The position numbers and the translations under genes were made by a program. Shown in pieces: positions 9,902-18,375 of a stretch of DNA of 64,000 nt (its first letter is position 1; every line of letters begins with the position of its first letter). This DNA is from AP-15 sp963788085 (GTDB taxonomy: Bacteria > Pseudomonadota > Alphaproteobacteria > ATCC43930 > CGMCC-115725). A model generated the notes under the pieces. The model was given only the letters and a program-made list of their open reading frames with translations, did no database searches and was not told the origin of the DNA. Location: NCBI GenBank assembly GCA_963788085.1, contig CAWBFS010000015.1:186001-250000 (forward strand). The letters run 5' to 3'.

Positions 9902-10834
9902 ATGAAGATCCTCGCCTGCAACGGCAATCGGCCGCTCGCCGAAGCGATTTCCGGCTGTCTCGACCTGCCGCTCACCAAAGCCAGCGTGCGGCGCTTCTCG
10001 GACATGGAGGTGTTTGTCGAGATTCACGAGAACGTGCGCGGCGAAGACGTCTTCGTGATCCAGCCGACTTCGTACCCGGCAAACGACAATCTGATGGAAT
10101 TGCTGGTCGCCCTCGACGCGCTGAAACGCGCCTCGGCGCGTCGGGCCACCGCCGTCGTGCCCTATTACGGCTACGCCCGGCAAGATCGAAAATCGGGCTC
10201 GCGCACCCCGATCTCGGCCAAGCTCGTCGCCAATATGATCACCACCGCCGGCGCTGATCGCGTCCTCACCCTCGATCTCCACTCCGGGCAGATCCAGGGG
10301 TTCTTCGACATCCCGACCGATAATTTGTATGCCTCGCCGGTATTCGTGAAAGATATTCTGGACCATCATTCGCGGCAGGATCTCGTCATCGTCTCGCCCG
10401 ATGTGGGGGGCGTCCTGCGGGCCCGGGACGTCGCCCGCCGGCTCGATGCGGATCTCGTCATTGTCGATAAGCGTCGCGAGCGGGCTGGCGTTTCCGAGGT
10501 TGTGAACATCATCGGCGACGTTACCGGGCGACGCTGCGTGCTCATCGACGACATTGTCGACACCGCCGGGACGCTGTGCAACGCGGCGGTGGCTCTGGTG
10601 GAAGCGGGAGCCTCCAGGGTCTATGCCTACGTTACCCACGGGGTATTGTCGGGGGGTGCCGTGCCGCGGGTTGCCTCTTCGCCGATCGAGATGCTGGTGA
10701 TCACCGACAGCATCGTCGCAACCGAGGCGGTTCGTGCCGCGCCCAACATCCGTCAGCTGACGATTGCCCCCTTGATGGCCGAGGCGATGCAGCGGATCAG
10801 CGAGGAGCGATCGGTCTCCAGCCTGTTCGACTGA
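9902..10834 (+). CDS. prs: Ribose-phosphate pyrophosphokinase
   Basis: Prs makes PRPP from ribose 5-phosphate and ATP for nucleotide, histidine and tryptophan synthesis. The 310-residue protein shows the ATP/ribose region RFSDMEVFVEIHENVRGEDV, YYGYARQDRKSGSRTPISAK, the DLHSGQIQGFFDIP segment and the PRPP loop CVLIDDIVDTAGT. The ATG at 9902 gives the normal family N-terminus (MKILACNGN); an upstream in-frame start would add a non-conserved leader. The gene precedes rplY, pth and ychF as in many alphaproteobacteria. Confidence 0.97.
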   Translation: MKILACNGNRPLAEAISGCLDLPLTKASVRRFSDMEVFVEIHENVRGEDVFVIQPTSYPANDNLMELLVALDALKRASARRATAVVPYYGYARQDRKSGSRTPISAKLVANMITTAGADRVLTLDLHSGQIQGFFDIPTDNLYASPVFVKDILDHHSRQDLVIVSPDVGGVLRARDVARRLDADLVIVDKRRERAGVSEVVNIIGDVTGRRCVLIDDIVDTAGTLCNAAVALVEAGASRVYAYVTHGVLSGGAVPRVASSPIEMLVITDSIVATEAVRAAPNIRQLTIAPLMAEAMQRISEERSVSSLFD

Positions 10835-10915
10835 GTTCCGAACCGGCTCGGCACGAGGGCGGCAAGCGTCCGGGGCGCCAAGCGTGCGGGGCGCTCGCAT
10901 CAAACCAATCCCGTC

Positions 10916-10945
10916 CTTATCTTAAGCTGGCTTATCTTAGCTGGC
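10916..10945 (+). repeat. Tandem 15-bp direct repeat upstream of rplY
   Basis: CTTATCTTAAGCTGG is followed at once by CTTATCTTAGCTGG, one A shorter. A further CTGATTATCAG near-palindrome follows at about 10945-10955. It lies 34-63 bases before the rplY start in the only leader of that gene, so it could be a regulator site or replication slippage. No regulator is identified. Confidence 0.6.
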
Positions 10946-10978
10946 TGATTATCAGACGCTGTTGAGGAGCGACGACCA

Positions 10979-11611
10979 ATGCCCGAGATCACCACCCTGA
11001 GCGCCGAACCGCGCGCCCGCGCCGGAAAGGGAGCCGCCCGGGCGACACGGCGTGCGGGACGCGTTCCGGGCATCATTTACGGCGACAACCAGGAGCCGGT
11101 GTTGATCAGCCTGGAGCCGCGAGAATTTTCGCGCGCTCTTGCCAGCCGCGGTTTCTTCGCCACCCTGGTCGACGTCAGGGTGGAGGGGGTCGTCCACCGC
11201 ACCTTGCCGCGCGACGTGCAATACCATCCGGCAACCGACGCGCCGCTGCATGTCGACTTTATGCGGCTCGGCAGTCATGCACGGGTCACCGTGACGGTGC
11301 CGGTCGTCTTCACCAACCCGGAAATGTCGCCCGGCATCCGCCGCGGCGGCATTCTCAATATTGTCCGCCATGGGATCGAGCTGAACTGCCCAGTGGATCG
11401 CATCCCCGACCATCTGGTTGTCGAGCTGAACGGGCTCGAAATCGGCGATAGCCTTCACATCAGCAGGGTCGTCATGCCGGAGGGCTGCCGACCAACGATC
11501 ACCGACCGCGACTTTACGATCGCCACCATCGCCGCGTCCTCGGCGGTGCGTGAAGAAGCTGCGGCGGCCGCCACAGCGCCGCCCGTGCCCGAGCAGCCCG
11601 CGGCGAGCTAG
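10979..11611 (+). CDS. rplY: 50S ribosomal protein L25/general stress protein Ctc
   Basis: bL25 binds 5S rRNA. The 210-residue product is the long CTC form. The 5S-binding N-terminal half contains ARAGKGAARATRRAGRVPGI followed by YGDNQEPVLISL. The C-terminal beta domain contains VTVTVPVVFTNPEMSPGIRRG, and an alanine/glutamate-rich tail ends the protein. A GAGGAG ribosome site sits upstream. It precedes pth, the standard order. Confidence 0.96.
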   Translation: MPEITTLSAEPRARAGKGAARATRRAGRVPGIIYGDNQEPVLISLEPREFSRALASRGFFATLVDVRVEGVVHRTLPRDVQYHPATDAPLHVDFMRLGSHARVTVTVPVVFTNPEMSPGIRRGGILNIVRHGIELNCPVDRIPDHLVVELNGLEIGDSLHISRVVMPEGCRPTITDRDFTIATIAASSAVREEAAAAATAPPVPEQPAAS

Positions 11612-11653
11612 TTCTTTAGCCACGGCCTGTGCTGCGCTCGCGGTCGAGTGCTG

Positions 11654-12262
11654 ATGCGCTTAGTTGTCGGTCTGGGCAATCCGGGTGGCCGCTACGCCCG
11701 CAACCGTCACAACATCGGCTTCATGGCGGTCGAAGCGATTGCCCGCAGGCACCGTGCCGCGGGATTCCGCAACCGCTTCAAGGGCGAACTCGCGGAGGCG
11801 TCGATCGGCGGTGAGCGGGTGCTGCTGCTGAAGCCGCAGACCTTTATGAATGCGTCCGGCGAGTCGGTCGGCGAGGCGGCGCGGTTTTTCAAGCTCTTGC
11901 TTTCCGACATCATCGTCATACATGACGAGATCGATTTGCGCCCGGGCAAGGTGAGGGTGAAGCGGGGTGGCGGCAACGCCGGCCATAACGGGCTGCGGTC
12001 GATCGACGCTCTGCTCGGACCGGATTATTGGCGGGTGCGGATCGGGGTTGGACATCCCGGGGTCAAGGAGCTCGTTCAGCCCTACGTCTTGCAGAATTTC
12101 TCCGGCGAGGAACTGACCGGCTGGGTCGAGCCGCTGCTGGGCGCGGTGGCGGAGACGATCCCGCTGTTGCTGTCCGACGCCCCGGACGCCTTCATGAGCG
12201 AGGTGGCCCGCCGATTTGCGCCGCCGGATGAAAGCGCAGAGCCGGGTCTCGCGCAGTCTTAA
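11654..12262 (+). CDS. pth: Peptidyl-tRNA hydrolase
   Basis: Pth rescues tRNA from prematurely released peptidyl-tRNA. The 202-residue protein has MRLVVGLGNPGGRYARNRHN with the catalytic histidine, the LLLKPQTFMNASGESV segment and the substrate-binding GGGNAGHNGLRSID. The ATG at 11654 gives the canonical N-terminus; a GTG two codons upstream is possible. It lies between rplY and ychF, the usual context. Confidence 0.97.
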   Translation: MRLVVGLGNPGGRYARNRHNIGFMAVEAIARRHRAAGFRNRFKGELAEASIGGERVLLLKPQTFMNASGESVGEAARFFKLLLSDIIVIHDEIDLRPGKVRVKRGGGNAGHNGLRSIDALLGPDYWRVRIGVGHPGVKELVQPYVLQNFSGEELTGWVEPLLGAVAETIPLLLSDAPDAFMSEVARRFAPPDESAEPGLAQS

Positions 12263-12280
12263 GAGGAAAAGCTCCAACAT

Positions 12281-13381
12281 ATGGGTTTCAGTTGCGGCAT
12301 TGTCGGATTGCCGAATGTCGGCAAATCCACGCTGTTCAACGCGTTGACCGCGACCGCCGCGGCAGAGGCGGCGAACTACCCGTTCTGCACGATCGAGCCC
12401 AATCTTGGGCGAGTGGCGGTTCCCGACGAACGGCTCGAGATCGCCGCCCGCCTCGGCAAATCTGCCAAGATCGTCCCGACCCAGCTCGAATTTGTCGATA
12501 TCGCCGGGCTGGTCCGCGGCGCCGCCCGCGGCGAAGGGCTCGGCAACCAGTTTCTCGGGCATGTTCGCGAGGTCGACGCCATCGCCCATGTGATCCGCTG
12601 TTTCCCCGACGGAGATGTCGTTCATGTGGAAGGGTCGGTCGATCCGATCCGCGACGCCGAGACCGTCGAGACGGAGTTGATGCTGGCCGATCTCGAAAGC
12701 CTGGAACGACGCGTGCTGCAGATGGCGAAGCGGGCGCGCGGCGGCGACCGCGAGGCCAAGGGTCTGCTCGATGTCGCCGAGACAGTGCTGGAGGCGCTGC
12801 GTCAAGGCAGGCCGGCACGCGATGTTGTCGTTGGACCCGAGCGGCTGAGGGAGCTCAACGGATTGCAGCTGTTGAGCGCGAAGCCCGTTCTCTACGTCGC
12901 CAATGTCGAGGAGGCGAGCGCCGCCTCGGGGAATGGCGAAAGCGACCGCCTCGCCGAATATGCTGCCCGGCGCGGCGCCGGCTCAGTCGTCATCTCGGCG
13001 GCGATCGAGGCGGAGCTGGCGCAGCTCGCCGATGAGGACGAAAAGCGCGAGTTTCTGGCAACGCTCGGGCTCGGCGAGCCCGGTCTGGCGCGGGTGATCC
13101 GAGCCGGCTACGCGCTGCTCGATCTGATCACGTTCTTTACCGTCGGCCCAAAGGAAGCGCATGCCTGGACGGTGCAGCGGGGCACCAAGGCGCCGCAAGC
13201 CGCGGGCCGCATCCATACCGATTTCGAAAAAGGGTTCATCCGGGCCGAAACGATCACCTTTGCCGATTTTGTCGCGCATGGCGGCGAGCAAGGCGCAAAA
13301 GACGCCGGCCGCATGCGTCTGGAAGGCGCCGACTATATCGTGCAAGACGGCGACATCATGCACTTCCGTTTCAATCTATAA
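12281..13381 (+). CDS. ychF: Redox-regulated ribosome-binding ATPase YchF
   Basis: YchF is an Obg-family P-loop protein that prefers ATP and associates with ribosomes. The 366-residue product starts MGFSCGIVGLPNVGKSTLFN (Walker A), then has DIAGLVRGAARGEGLGNQFL (switch II), an internal coiled-coil insertion and a C-terminal TGS domain ending near DYIVQDGDIMHFRFNL. The length is normal. It closes the prs-rplY-pth-ychF run. Confidence 0.97.
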   Translation: MGFSCGIVGLPNVGKSTLFNALTATAAAEAANYPFCTIEPNLGRVAVPDERLEIAARLGKSAKIVPTQLEFVDIAGLVRGAARGEGLGNQFLGHVREVDAIAHVIRCFPDGDVVHVEGSVDPIRDAETVETELMLADLESLERRVLQMAKRARGGDREAKGLLDVAETVLEALRQGRPARDVVVGPERLRELNGLQLLSAKPVLYVANVEEASAASGNGESDRLAEYAARRGAGSVVISAAIEAELAQLADEDEKREFLATLGLGEPGLARVIRAGYALLDLITFFTVGPKEAHAWTVQRGTKAPQAAGRIHTDFEKGFIRAETITFADFVAHGGEQGAKDAGRMRLEGADYIVQDGDIMHFRFNL

Positions 13382-13527
13382 TGACATCGATGCTGATTCT
13401 GAAGCTAAAAGGGCGATAGCAGTCTGAAAAGATCTTCGCCGCCGGGTAGTCGCTTCGCCCGCTGCAATAATCGACATCAACTGGCCGCATTGAAAGATCC
13501 GGGCTAGCGCTCGTTCGCAGGCGCGCG

Positions 13528-13568
13528 TAGGGGAGAGGGTTGACCGCAGCAGGCGGGTGAGAGGGCGG
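13528..13568. repeat. Relic of dispersed G/C-rich intergenic repeat (family A)
   Basis: The gap between ychF and the helicase gene contains GTAGGGGAGAGGGTTG and GTGAGAGGGCGG, which echo the repeat at 47173-47320. It is degraded. I see nothing else in 13382-13595. Confidence 0.35.
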
Positions 13569-13595
13569 AGCTGTGGATGTGATAGATCATAGCTC

Positions 13596-16352
13596 ATGAC
13601 CCGACCCACCGATCGAGTGCCGCGGCGGGTGCTGGTGCCGCATGCGCCGGTGCTGGTCGCCGGTTTTCGGGAAGTGCTGTGGCTCGACCCCGACGGCGAG
13701 ATCGAAGTGCTTGCCCCGACCGACGCGCGCAGCCGCGTGGAGCGCGAAACACCGATGCTGTGCCACGGCCCGGCCACCGCACGGCGGCTCGATATGCCTG
13801 GGTTCCCTGCCCTCGATCTGCTCGAGCTCTTCGCATTCGTTCATCCGGCGCGGTTCTGCGTGCCGACGCCACGCGGTCTTGCCGAAGTCCTCGGCCTGCC
13901 GCCGCCACGCAGCTCGCCGGAGGCCTGCGTCACCCTCGCCACGGTTGCGCGCGCCCTGCTCGAAAAGCTTGCGGAAGAGGTCGATCCCGAGGTTCGCGCG
14001 ATCGCCGAGGTGATGGATCGCGGCGGGTGGCTGTGGGGCCCGGCGGTGCTCGCCGCCTTGCCGGCCGTTGAGGCCGGCGAATCGCGGAAAGCGGCGGGGC
14101 TGCGCGTGTGGATAGGGCTCGACGAGTGGTCGGAGCCGGCCCCGGCGCCGCCGCCCGGCAACGAGCCGGTGAGCCCCGAGGAGGCTCGCTCGCGGCTCGT
14201 CGAGCTGCTCGGCGCCGACGCCGAGCAGCGGCCGCAGCAAAGCGACTACGCCGCGGCGGTTACCCCCGCCTTTGCCCCGCGCGACCAACCTGACCAACCC
14301 CAAGCGGTTCTTGCCGAAGCCGGGACCGGTGTCGGGAAGACGCTCGGCTACATCGCGGCCGCCAGCCTCTGGGCAGAGAAGAACCGGGGCTCGGTGTGGA
14401 TCTCGACCTACACCCGCAACCTGCAGACCCAAATCGCCGGCGAGCTCGACCGGCTCTATCCCGATCCCGCGCGCAAACGCCGCAACGTGGTGATCCGTAA
14501 GGGGCGAGAGAATTTTCTGTGCCTGCTGAATTACGAGGACGCCCTCGGCGCCGCGATGGGCCGGCCGGGCCGGCCGGCCGGGCATCTCGGGCTGATCGCC
14601 CGGTGGATCGCAGCAACCGCGGCCGGGGACTTGGTGGCGGGCGATTTCCCGGGCTGGCTCGCCGAACTCATCGGTCGCGGCCGGGTCGGTTGGCTGGCCG
14701 ATCGCCGCGGCGAGTGCATACATTCGGCCTGCCCTCATTTTCGCCGCTGTTTCGTCGAGAAGAACATCCGTCAGGCGCGGCAGGCGCGCATCGTCGTAGC
14801 TAATCATGCGCTGGTCATGGCGCAGGCCGCTCTAGGCGGACTCGACGATGCGACCGTCCCGACCCGCTATGTCTTCGACGAAGGTCACCACCTGTTGGAT
14901 GCCGCCGACAACGCCTTTTCGGTGCGCCTCTCTGGCCAGGAAGGACGTGAGCTGCGACGCTGGATCGTTGGCGCCGAAGCCGGCGGGCGCTCGCGCGCCA
15001 GAGGCCTGCGGCGCCGGATTGGCGACCTCGTCGAAGGCGATGATGCTGGCGCCAAGGCATTGCTCGACGCTCTCGCAGCCGCCCGCGTTCTCCCCGGCAA
15101 TGGCTGGGCGCAGCGCGTCGCCGAAGCGCGCGGACACCAGGGATTCGAAAAATTTCTGGTTCTGGTCCGCCAGCAGGTGCTCGCGCGTGCCGTGCTGGCC
15201 GATAGCGGTTATGGCCTGCAGGCGGAGGCGCGGCCGCCGATCGAGGGGCTGGTCGAGGCGGCTCTGTCGCTCGCCGAGAGCCTGGAACGGCTTCGGGCCG
15301 CGCTGCTGAAGGTATCAGAAGCGCTGCGAGCCCGCCTCGAGGATCTCGACGACCCGCCCGAGCCCGGTTTGCGGCAGCGCCTCGACGCGTCGATCCGCAG
15401 TCTCGACCGCCGCGCCGGACTGCAGCTCGCCGCCTGGAGCCGTTTGCTTCGCGATCTCGTCGAAGCGTCCCGGGCCGATACGATCGAGTGGTTCGCCCTC
15501 GACCGGATCGAGGGTTTGGAAAGCGATGTCGCGGTCAACCGCAACTGGGTCGATCCCGGCATCCCGTTTGTCGCGCTGGTGGCACAGCCGGCGCACGGGC
15601 TCGTCGTCACCTCGGCCACCCTAATCGATGATGCGGCCGATCCCGAGTTGGCATGGCGCGGCGCCGAGGCCGGCACCGGTTTGCGGCACTTGCCGGTGAG
15701 CCCGGCCGCCGCCCGGATCGCCTCGCCGTTCGATTATGCGGAGCAGACCCGGATCTTTATGATTTCCGATGTTCCACGCGACGACATCGGACAGCTGGCG
15801 GCTGCTTACGCGTCCTTGTTCGTTGCGGCGCGCGGCGGAGCACTCGGCCTGTTCACCGCGATTGCGCGGTTGCGCGCCGTGCACCAGCGCATTGCGCCCG
15901 CCCTCGAGGCGCGGGGCCTGATGCTCCTTGCCCAGCACGTCGATGCGATGTCGACGGCTACCCTCGTCGACATCTTTCGCGCGGAGGAGGATTCATGCCT
16001 GCTCGGCACCGACGCGGTACGCGACGGCATCGATATTCCGGGGCGCGCGCTGCGCCTCATCGTTTTCGATCGGGTGCCATGGCCGCGCCCCGACGTTCTG
16101 CATCGCGCCCGCAAGCCGGTCTTCGGCGGCGCGCAGTACGCCGATCGCATCGCCCGTCTGCGATTGCGACAAGCCTATGGCCGGCTGATCCGCCGCGCCG
16201 ACGATCGCGGCGTCTTCGTCATCCTCGATCGCGCCCTGCCTTCGCGCTTACTCTCGGCCTTTCCTCACGGCGTTGCGATTGCCCGTTTGCCGCTCGCGGA
16301 AGCGGCCGAGGCGACAGCCCGGTTTTTGGACCCGACGGCGGATACGCCTTGA
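13596..16352 (+). CDS. DinG/XPD-like ATP-dependent DNA helicase (superfamily 2)
   Basis: The 918-residue protein has a roughly 200-residue N-terminal extension before the helicase core. Walker A is LAEAGTGVGKTLGYIA. A four-cysteine cluster (FLCLLN, then GECIHSACPHFRRC) matches the iron-sulfur domain of XPD/DinG helicases. The DEAH-like box is YVFDEGHHLLDAADN, and late motifs include LLGTDAVRDGIDIPG and RLRQAYGRLIRRADDRGVF. Such enzymes unwind DNA with R-loop or damage structures, 5' to 3'. The N-terminal part resembles no domain that I can name. It is much longer than E. coli DinG. Confidence 0.9.
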   Translation: MTRPTDRVPRRVLVPHAPVLVAGFREVLWLDPDGEIEVLAPTDARSRVERETPMLCHGPATARRLDMPGFPALDLLELFAFVHPARFCVPTPRGLAEVLGLPPPRSSPEACVTLATVARALLEKLAEEVDPEVRAIAEVMDRGGWLWGPAVLAALPAVEAGESRKAAGLRVWIGLDEWSEPAPAPPPGNEPVSPEEARSRLVELLGADAEQRPQQSDYAAAVTPAFAPRDQPDQPQAVLAEAGTGVGKTLGYIAAASLWAEKNRGSVWISTYTRNLQTQIAGELDRLYPDPARKRRNVVIRKGRENFLCLLNYEDALGAAMGRPGRPAGHLGLIARWIAATAAGDLVAGDFPGWLAELIGRGRVGWLADRRGECIHSACPHFRRCFVEKNIRQARQARIVVANHALVMAQAALGGLDDATVPTRYVFDEGHHLLDAADNAFSVRLSGQEGRELRRWIVGAEAGGRSRARGLRRRIGDLVEGDDAGAKALLDALAAARVLPGNGWAQRVAEARGHQGFEKFLVLVRQQVLARAVLADSGYGLQAEARPPIEGLVEAALSLAESLERLRAALLKVSEALRARLEDLDDPPEPGLRQRLDASIRSLDRRAGLQLAAWSRLLRDLVEASRADTIEWFALDRIEGLESDVAVNRNWVDPGIPFVALVAQPAHGLVVTSATLIDDAADPELAWRGAEAGTGLRHLPVSPAAARIASPFDYAEQTRIFMISDVPRDDIGQLAAAYASLFVAARGGALGLFTAIARLRAVHQRIAPALEARGLMLLAQHVDAMSTATLVDIFRAEEDSCLLGTDAVRDGIDIPGRALRLIVFDRVPWPRPDVLHRARKPVFGGAQYADRIARLRLRQAYGRLIRRADDRGVFVILDRALPSRLLSAFPHGVAIARLPLAEAAEATARFLDPTADTP

Positions 16353-16405
16353 CAGCCGCGCGCGGCTCCTGATCTCTGAGCGCGCCAACCGCAACAGGAG
16401 CCCGC

Positions 16406-16810
16406 ATGCTCGACCACCACCGCGCGCTGATCTACACGATGGTCATCGTGTCGGCGGCCGACAGCGATCTGCCTGATGCGGAGCTGCGCATCATTGACGA
16501 CATCGTCAAGGACTTCCCGGTGTTCCGCGATTTCGACCGCCACGACCTGTCTCGGGCGCTGAATGACTGCACGGAGCTCATGGGCCGAGAGCACGGGCTC
16601 GAGGAGACCTTGAAGGCGATCAAGGCTGCTCTGCCCGCTAAGTTGCGGGAAACCGCCTATGCCATCGCCTGCGATCTCGTCGCTGCCGACGGCGAGGCGT
16701 CCCAGGAGGAGCTGCGCATCCTCGAGCTGATCCGCGACCGCCTCAACATCGACCGGTTGATCGCGGCCGCCATCGAACGGAGCTCCCGAGCGCGGTTTCA
16801 GACACTGTAA
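16406..16810 (+). CDS. TerB-like (tellurite resistance TerB family) protein
   Basis: The 134-residue all-helical protein resembles TerB/DjlA N-terminal domains. Two related acidic helix pairs, IVSAADSDLPDAELRIIDDI and DLVAADGEASQEELRILELI, are the internal duplication and metal-binding acidic patches typical of the fold. Eight bases separate it from the next gene, so they are likely co-transcribed. No other ter genes are present, so tellurite resistance itself should not be inferred. Confidence 0.8.
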   Translation: MLDHHRALIYTMVIVSAADSDLPDAELRIIDDIVKDFPVFRDFDRHDLSRALNDCTELMGREHGLEETLKAIKAALPAKLRETAYAIACDLVAADGEASQEELRILELIRDRLNIDRLIAAAIERSSRARFQTL

Positions 16811-16818
16811 ATCCGCTG

Positions 16819-18357
16819 TTGAGCGAAGATCAGTGGGACGTCGTCGCCTTTCTGAGGGATCCGTCCTCCTACGGGCCAGGCGTGGATCGCGTCGAGGTCA
16901 TCGAAACGCATGCTTCATTGCTCTTTATCGCGGGCGAGCGCGTCTTCAAGCTGAAGCGCGCAGTAGCGTACCCCTATCTCGATTTTTCGACCGTGAATTT
17001 GCGGCGGCGGGCCTGCGAGGCGGAGCTGGTCCTCAACCGGCGCACCGCTCCGGCGCTTTACGAGGAGGTTCGCGGCCTCTTTCGAAGCCCCGGCGGCGCC
17101 GTCAGCTTTGCGCCGAACGGGGAGGCTCTCGATTGGGTCGTCGTGATGCGGCGTTTCGATCAGGCCTTATTATTTGATGCACTCGCCGAGACGGGTGGCC
17201 TCGACCGGCACACAATGGATCAGCTTGCCGACCATATTGCGCAATTTCACTCTTCCGCCCAGCGGCACTTTGACCATGGCGGCGCGGCGGAAATGGCCGA
17301 ACTTGCCGAGGTGCAATATCGCTGCCTCGCAGCACCGAGCCGTGCCGGCTTCAGCTTGGATCGAGTGGAGAGCGTTCGGACGAAATGGCAAGAACGGGTT
17401 GCGGTTTTGGCGGAGCTGCTCGACCAACGCCGTGCAGCCGGCAAAGTGCGCCATTGCCACGGCGATCTGCATCTTCGGAATATCTGCCTTTTGGACGGCA
17501 AACCGACACTGTTCGATTGCCTCGAGTTCGACGAGGCCCTCGCCAGCATCGACGTTCTCTACGACCTCGCGTTTCTGCTGATGGATCTGGAACATCGCGG
17601 GCTCGGGCATTTTGCCAATCGCGTGTTCAATCGTTACCTCGACCGCAGCGAGGAAGATGAAGGCCTCGCAGCGATGCCGTTCTTTCTGTCGTTGCGGGCG
17701 GCGATCCGCGCCCATGTTACTGCGACCGCGCTGGAGCACGCCGCCGGTGCGAAAGCGGGCGCGAAACTGGCCAGCAATGCGCGCCGCTATCTCGATCTGG
17801 CGGAACGATTTCTCGAACCGCAGCCGTGCCGGCTCGTCGCAATCGGCGGGCTGAGCGGCGCCGGCAAATCGACCTTGGCGGAGGGCCTTGCTCCCGAACT
17901 CGGGTTACGCCCGGGCGCACGCCTGCTGCGCAGCGATGTGACACGCAAGCTGCTGCTGGGCGTCGACCCGGAGGAACGGCTGCCGGCCAGCGCGTATACC
18001 CGTGAGACCTCGGCCTGGGTCTATGACACGCTGCGCCGCAAGGCAGCACTGGGGCTCGCTGCCGGGTATGCGGTCGTAATCGACGCAGTGGCGCTGATGG
18101 CGGAGGAACGCAATTCCTTTGCCGAAGTCGCGCGTAGCGCCGCCGTCCCGTTTTCGGGTCTCTGGCTCGAAGCGCGGCCGGAAGCGATGGCAAACCGCAT
18201 CCGCGGGCGTGTTCGTGACGCATCCGACGCATCCCCGGAAATCCTTGCCGAACAGCTGCGGCACGACACGGGGAAGATCGACTGGGTACGTATCGACGCC
18301 GGCGGGGGGACGGAAGATTGTCTCGCCGCCGCCCGGCGCGCGCTCGCTGCGGGATAA
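16819..18357 (+). CDS. Fused aminoglycoside-phosphotransferase-like and AAA P-loop kinase protein
   Basis: The 512-residue protein joins two domains. Residues of about 1-330 form an APH-like kinase fold with the catalytic loop HCHGDLHLRNICLLDGKP and the metal motif LFDCLEFDEA. Residues of about 335-512 form a small nucleotide-kinase domain with Walker A AIGGLSGAGKSTLAEGL and the later RIRGRVRDASDAS region. The fused form is known as a conserved bifunctional protein without an assigned substrate. It starts with TTG nine bases after the TerB-like gene. It is not evidence of antibiotic resistance. Confidence 0.85.
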   Translation: MSEDQWDVVAFLRDPSSYGPGVDRVEVIETHASLLFIAGERVFKLKRAVAYPYLDFSTVNLRRRACEAELVLNRRTAPALYEEVRGLFRSPGGAVSFAPNGEALDWVVVMRRFDQALLFDALAETGGLDRHTMDQLADHIAQFHSSAQRHFDHGGAAEMAELAEVQYRCLAAPSRAGFSLDRVESVRTKWQERVAVLAELLDQRRAAGKVRHCHGDLHLRNICLLDGKPTLFDCLEFDEALASIDVLYDLAFLLMDLEHRGLGHFANRVFNRYLDRSEEDEGLAAMPFFLSLRAAIRAHVTATALEHAAGAKAGAKLASNARRYLDLAERFLEPQPCRLVAIGGLSGAGKSTLAEGLAPELGLRPGARLLRSDVTRKLLLGVDPEERLPASAYTRETSAWVYDTLRRKAALGLAAGYAVVIDAVALMAEERNSFAEVARSAAVPFSGLWLEARPEAMANRIRGRVRDASDASPEILAEQLRHDTGKIDWVRIDAGGGTEDCLAAARRALAAG

Positions 18358-18375
18358 AAGCGCTTGCGCCAGACC

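Noticed and set aside
13587..14807. 406-codon antisense open frame opposite the helicase gene
   Set aside because: It mirrors the GC-rich third positions of the helicase gene and has no domain motif.
16819..18357. Aminoglycoside resistance gene
   Set aside because: The APH-like fold is fused to a P-loop kinase in a conserved family of unknown substrate; nothing indicates antibiotic modification.
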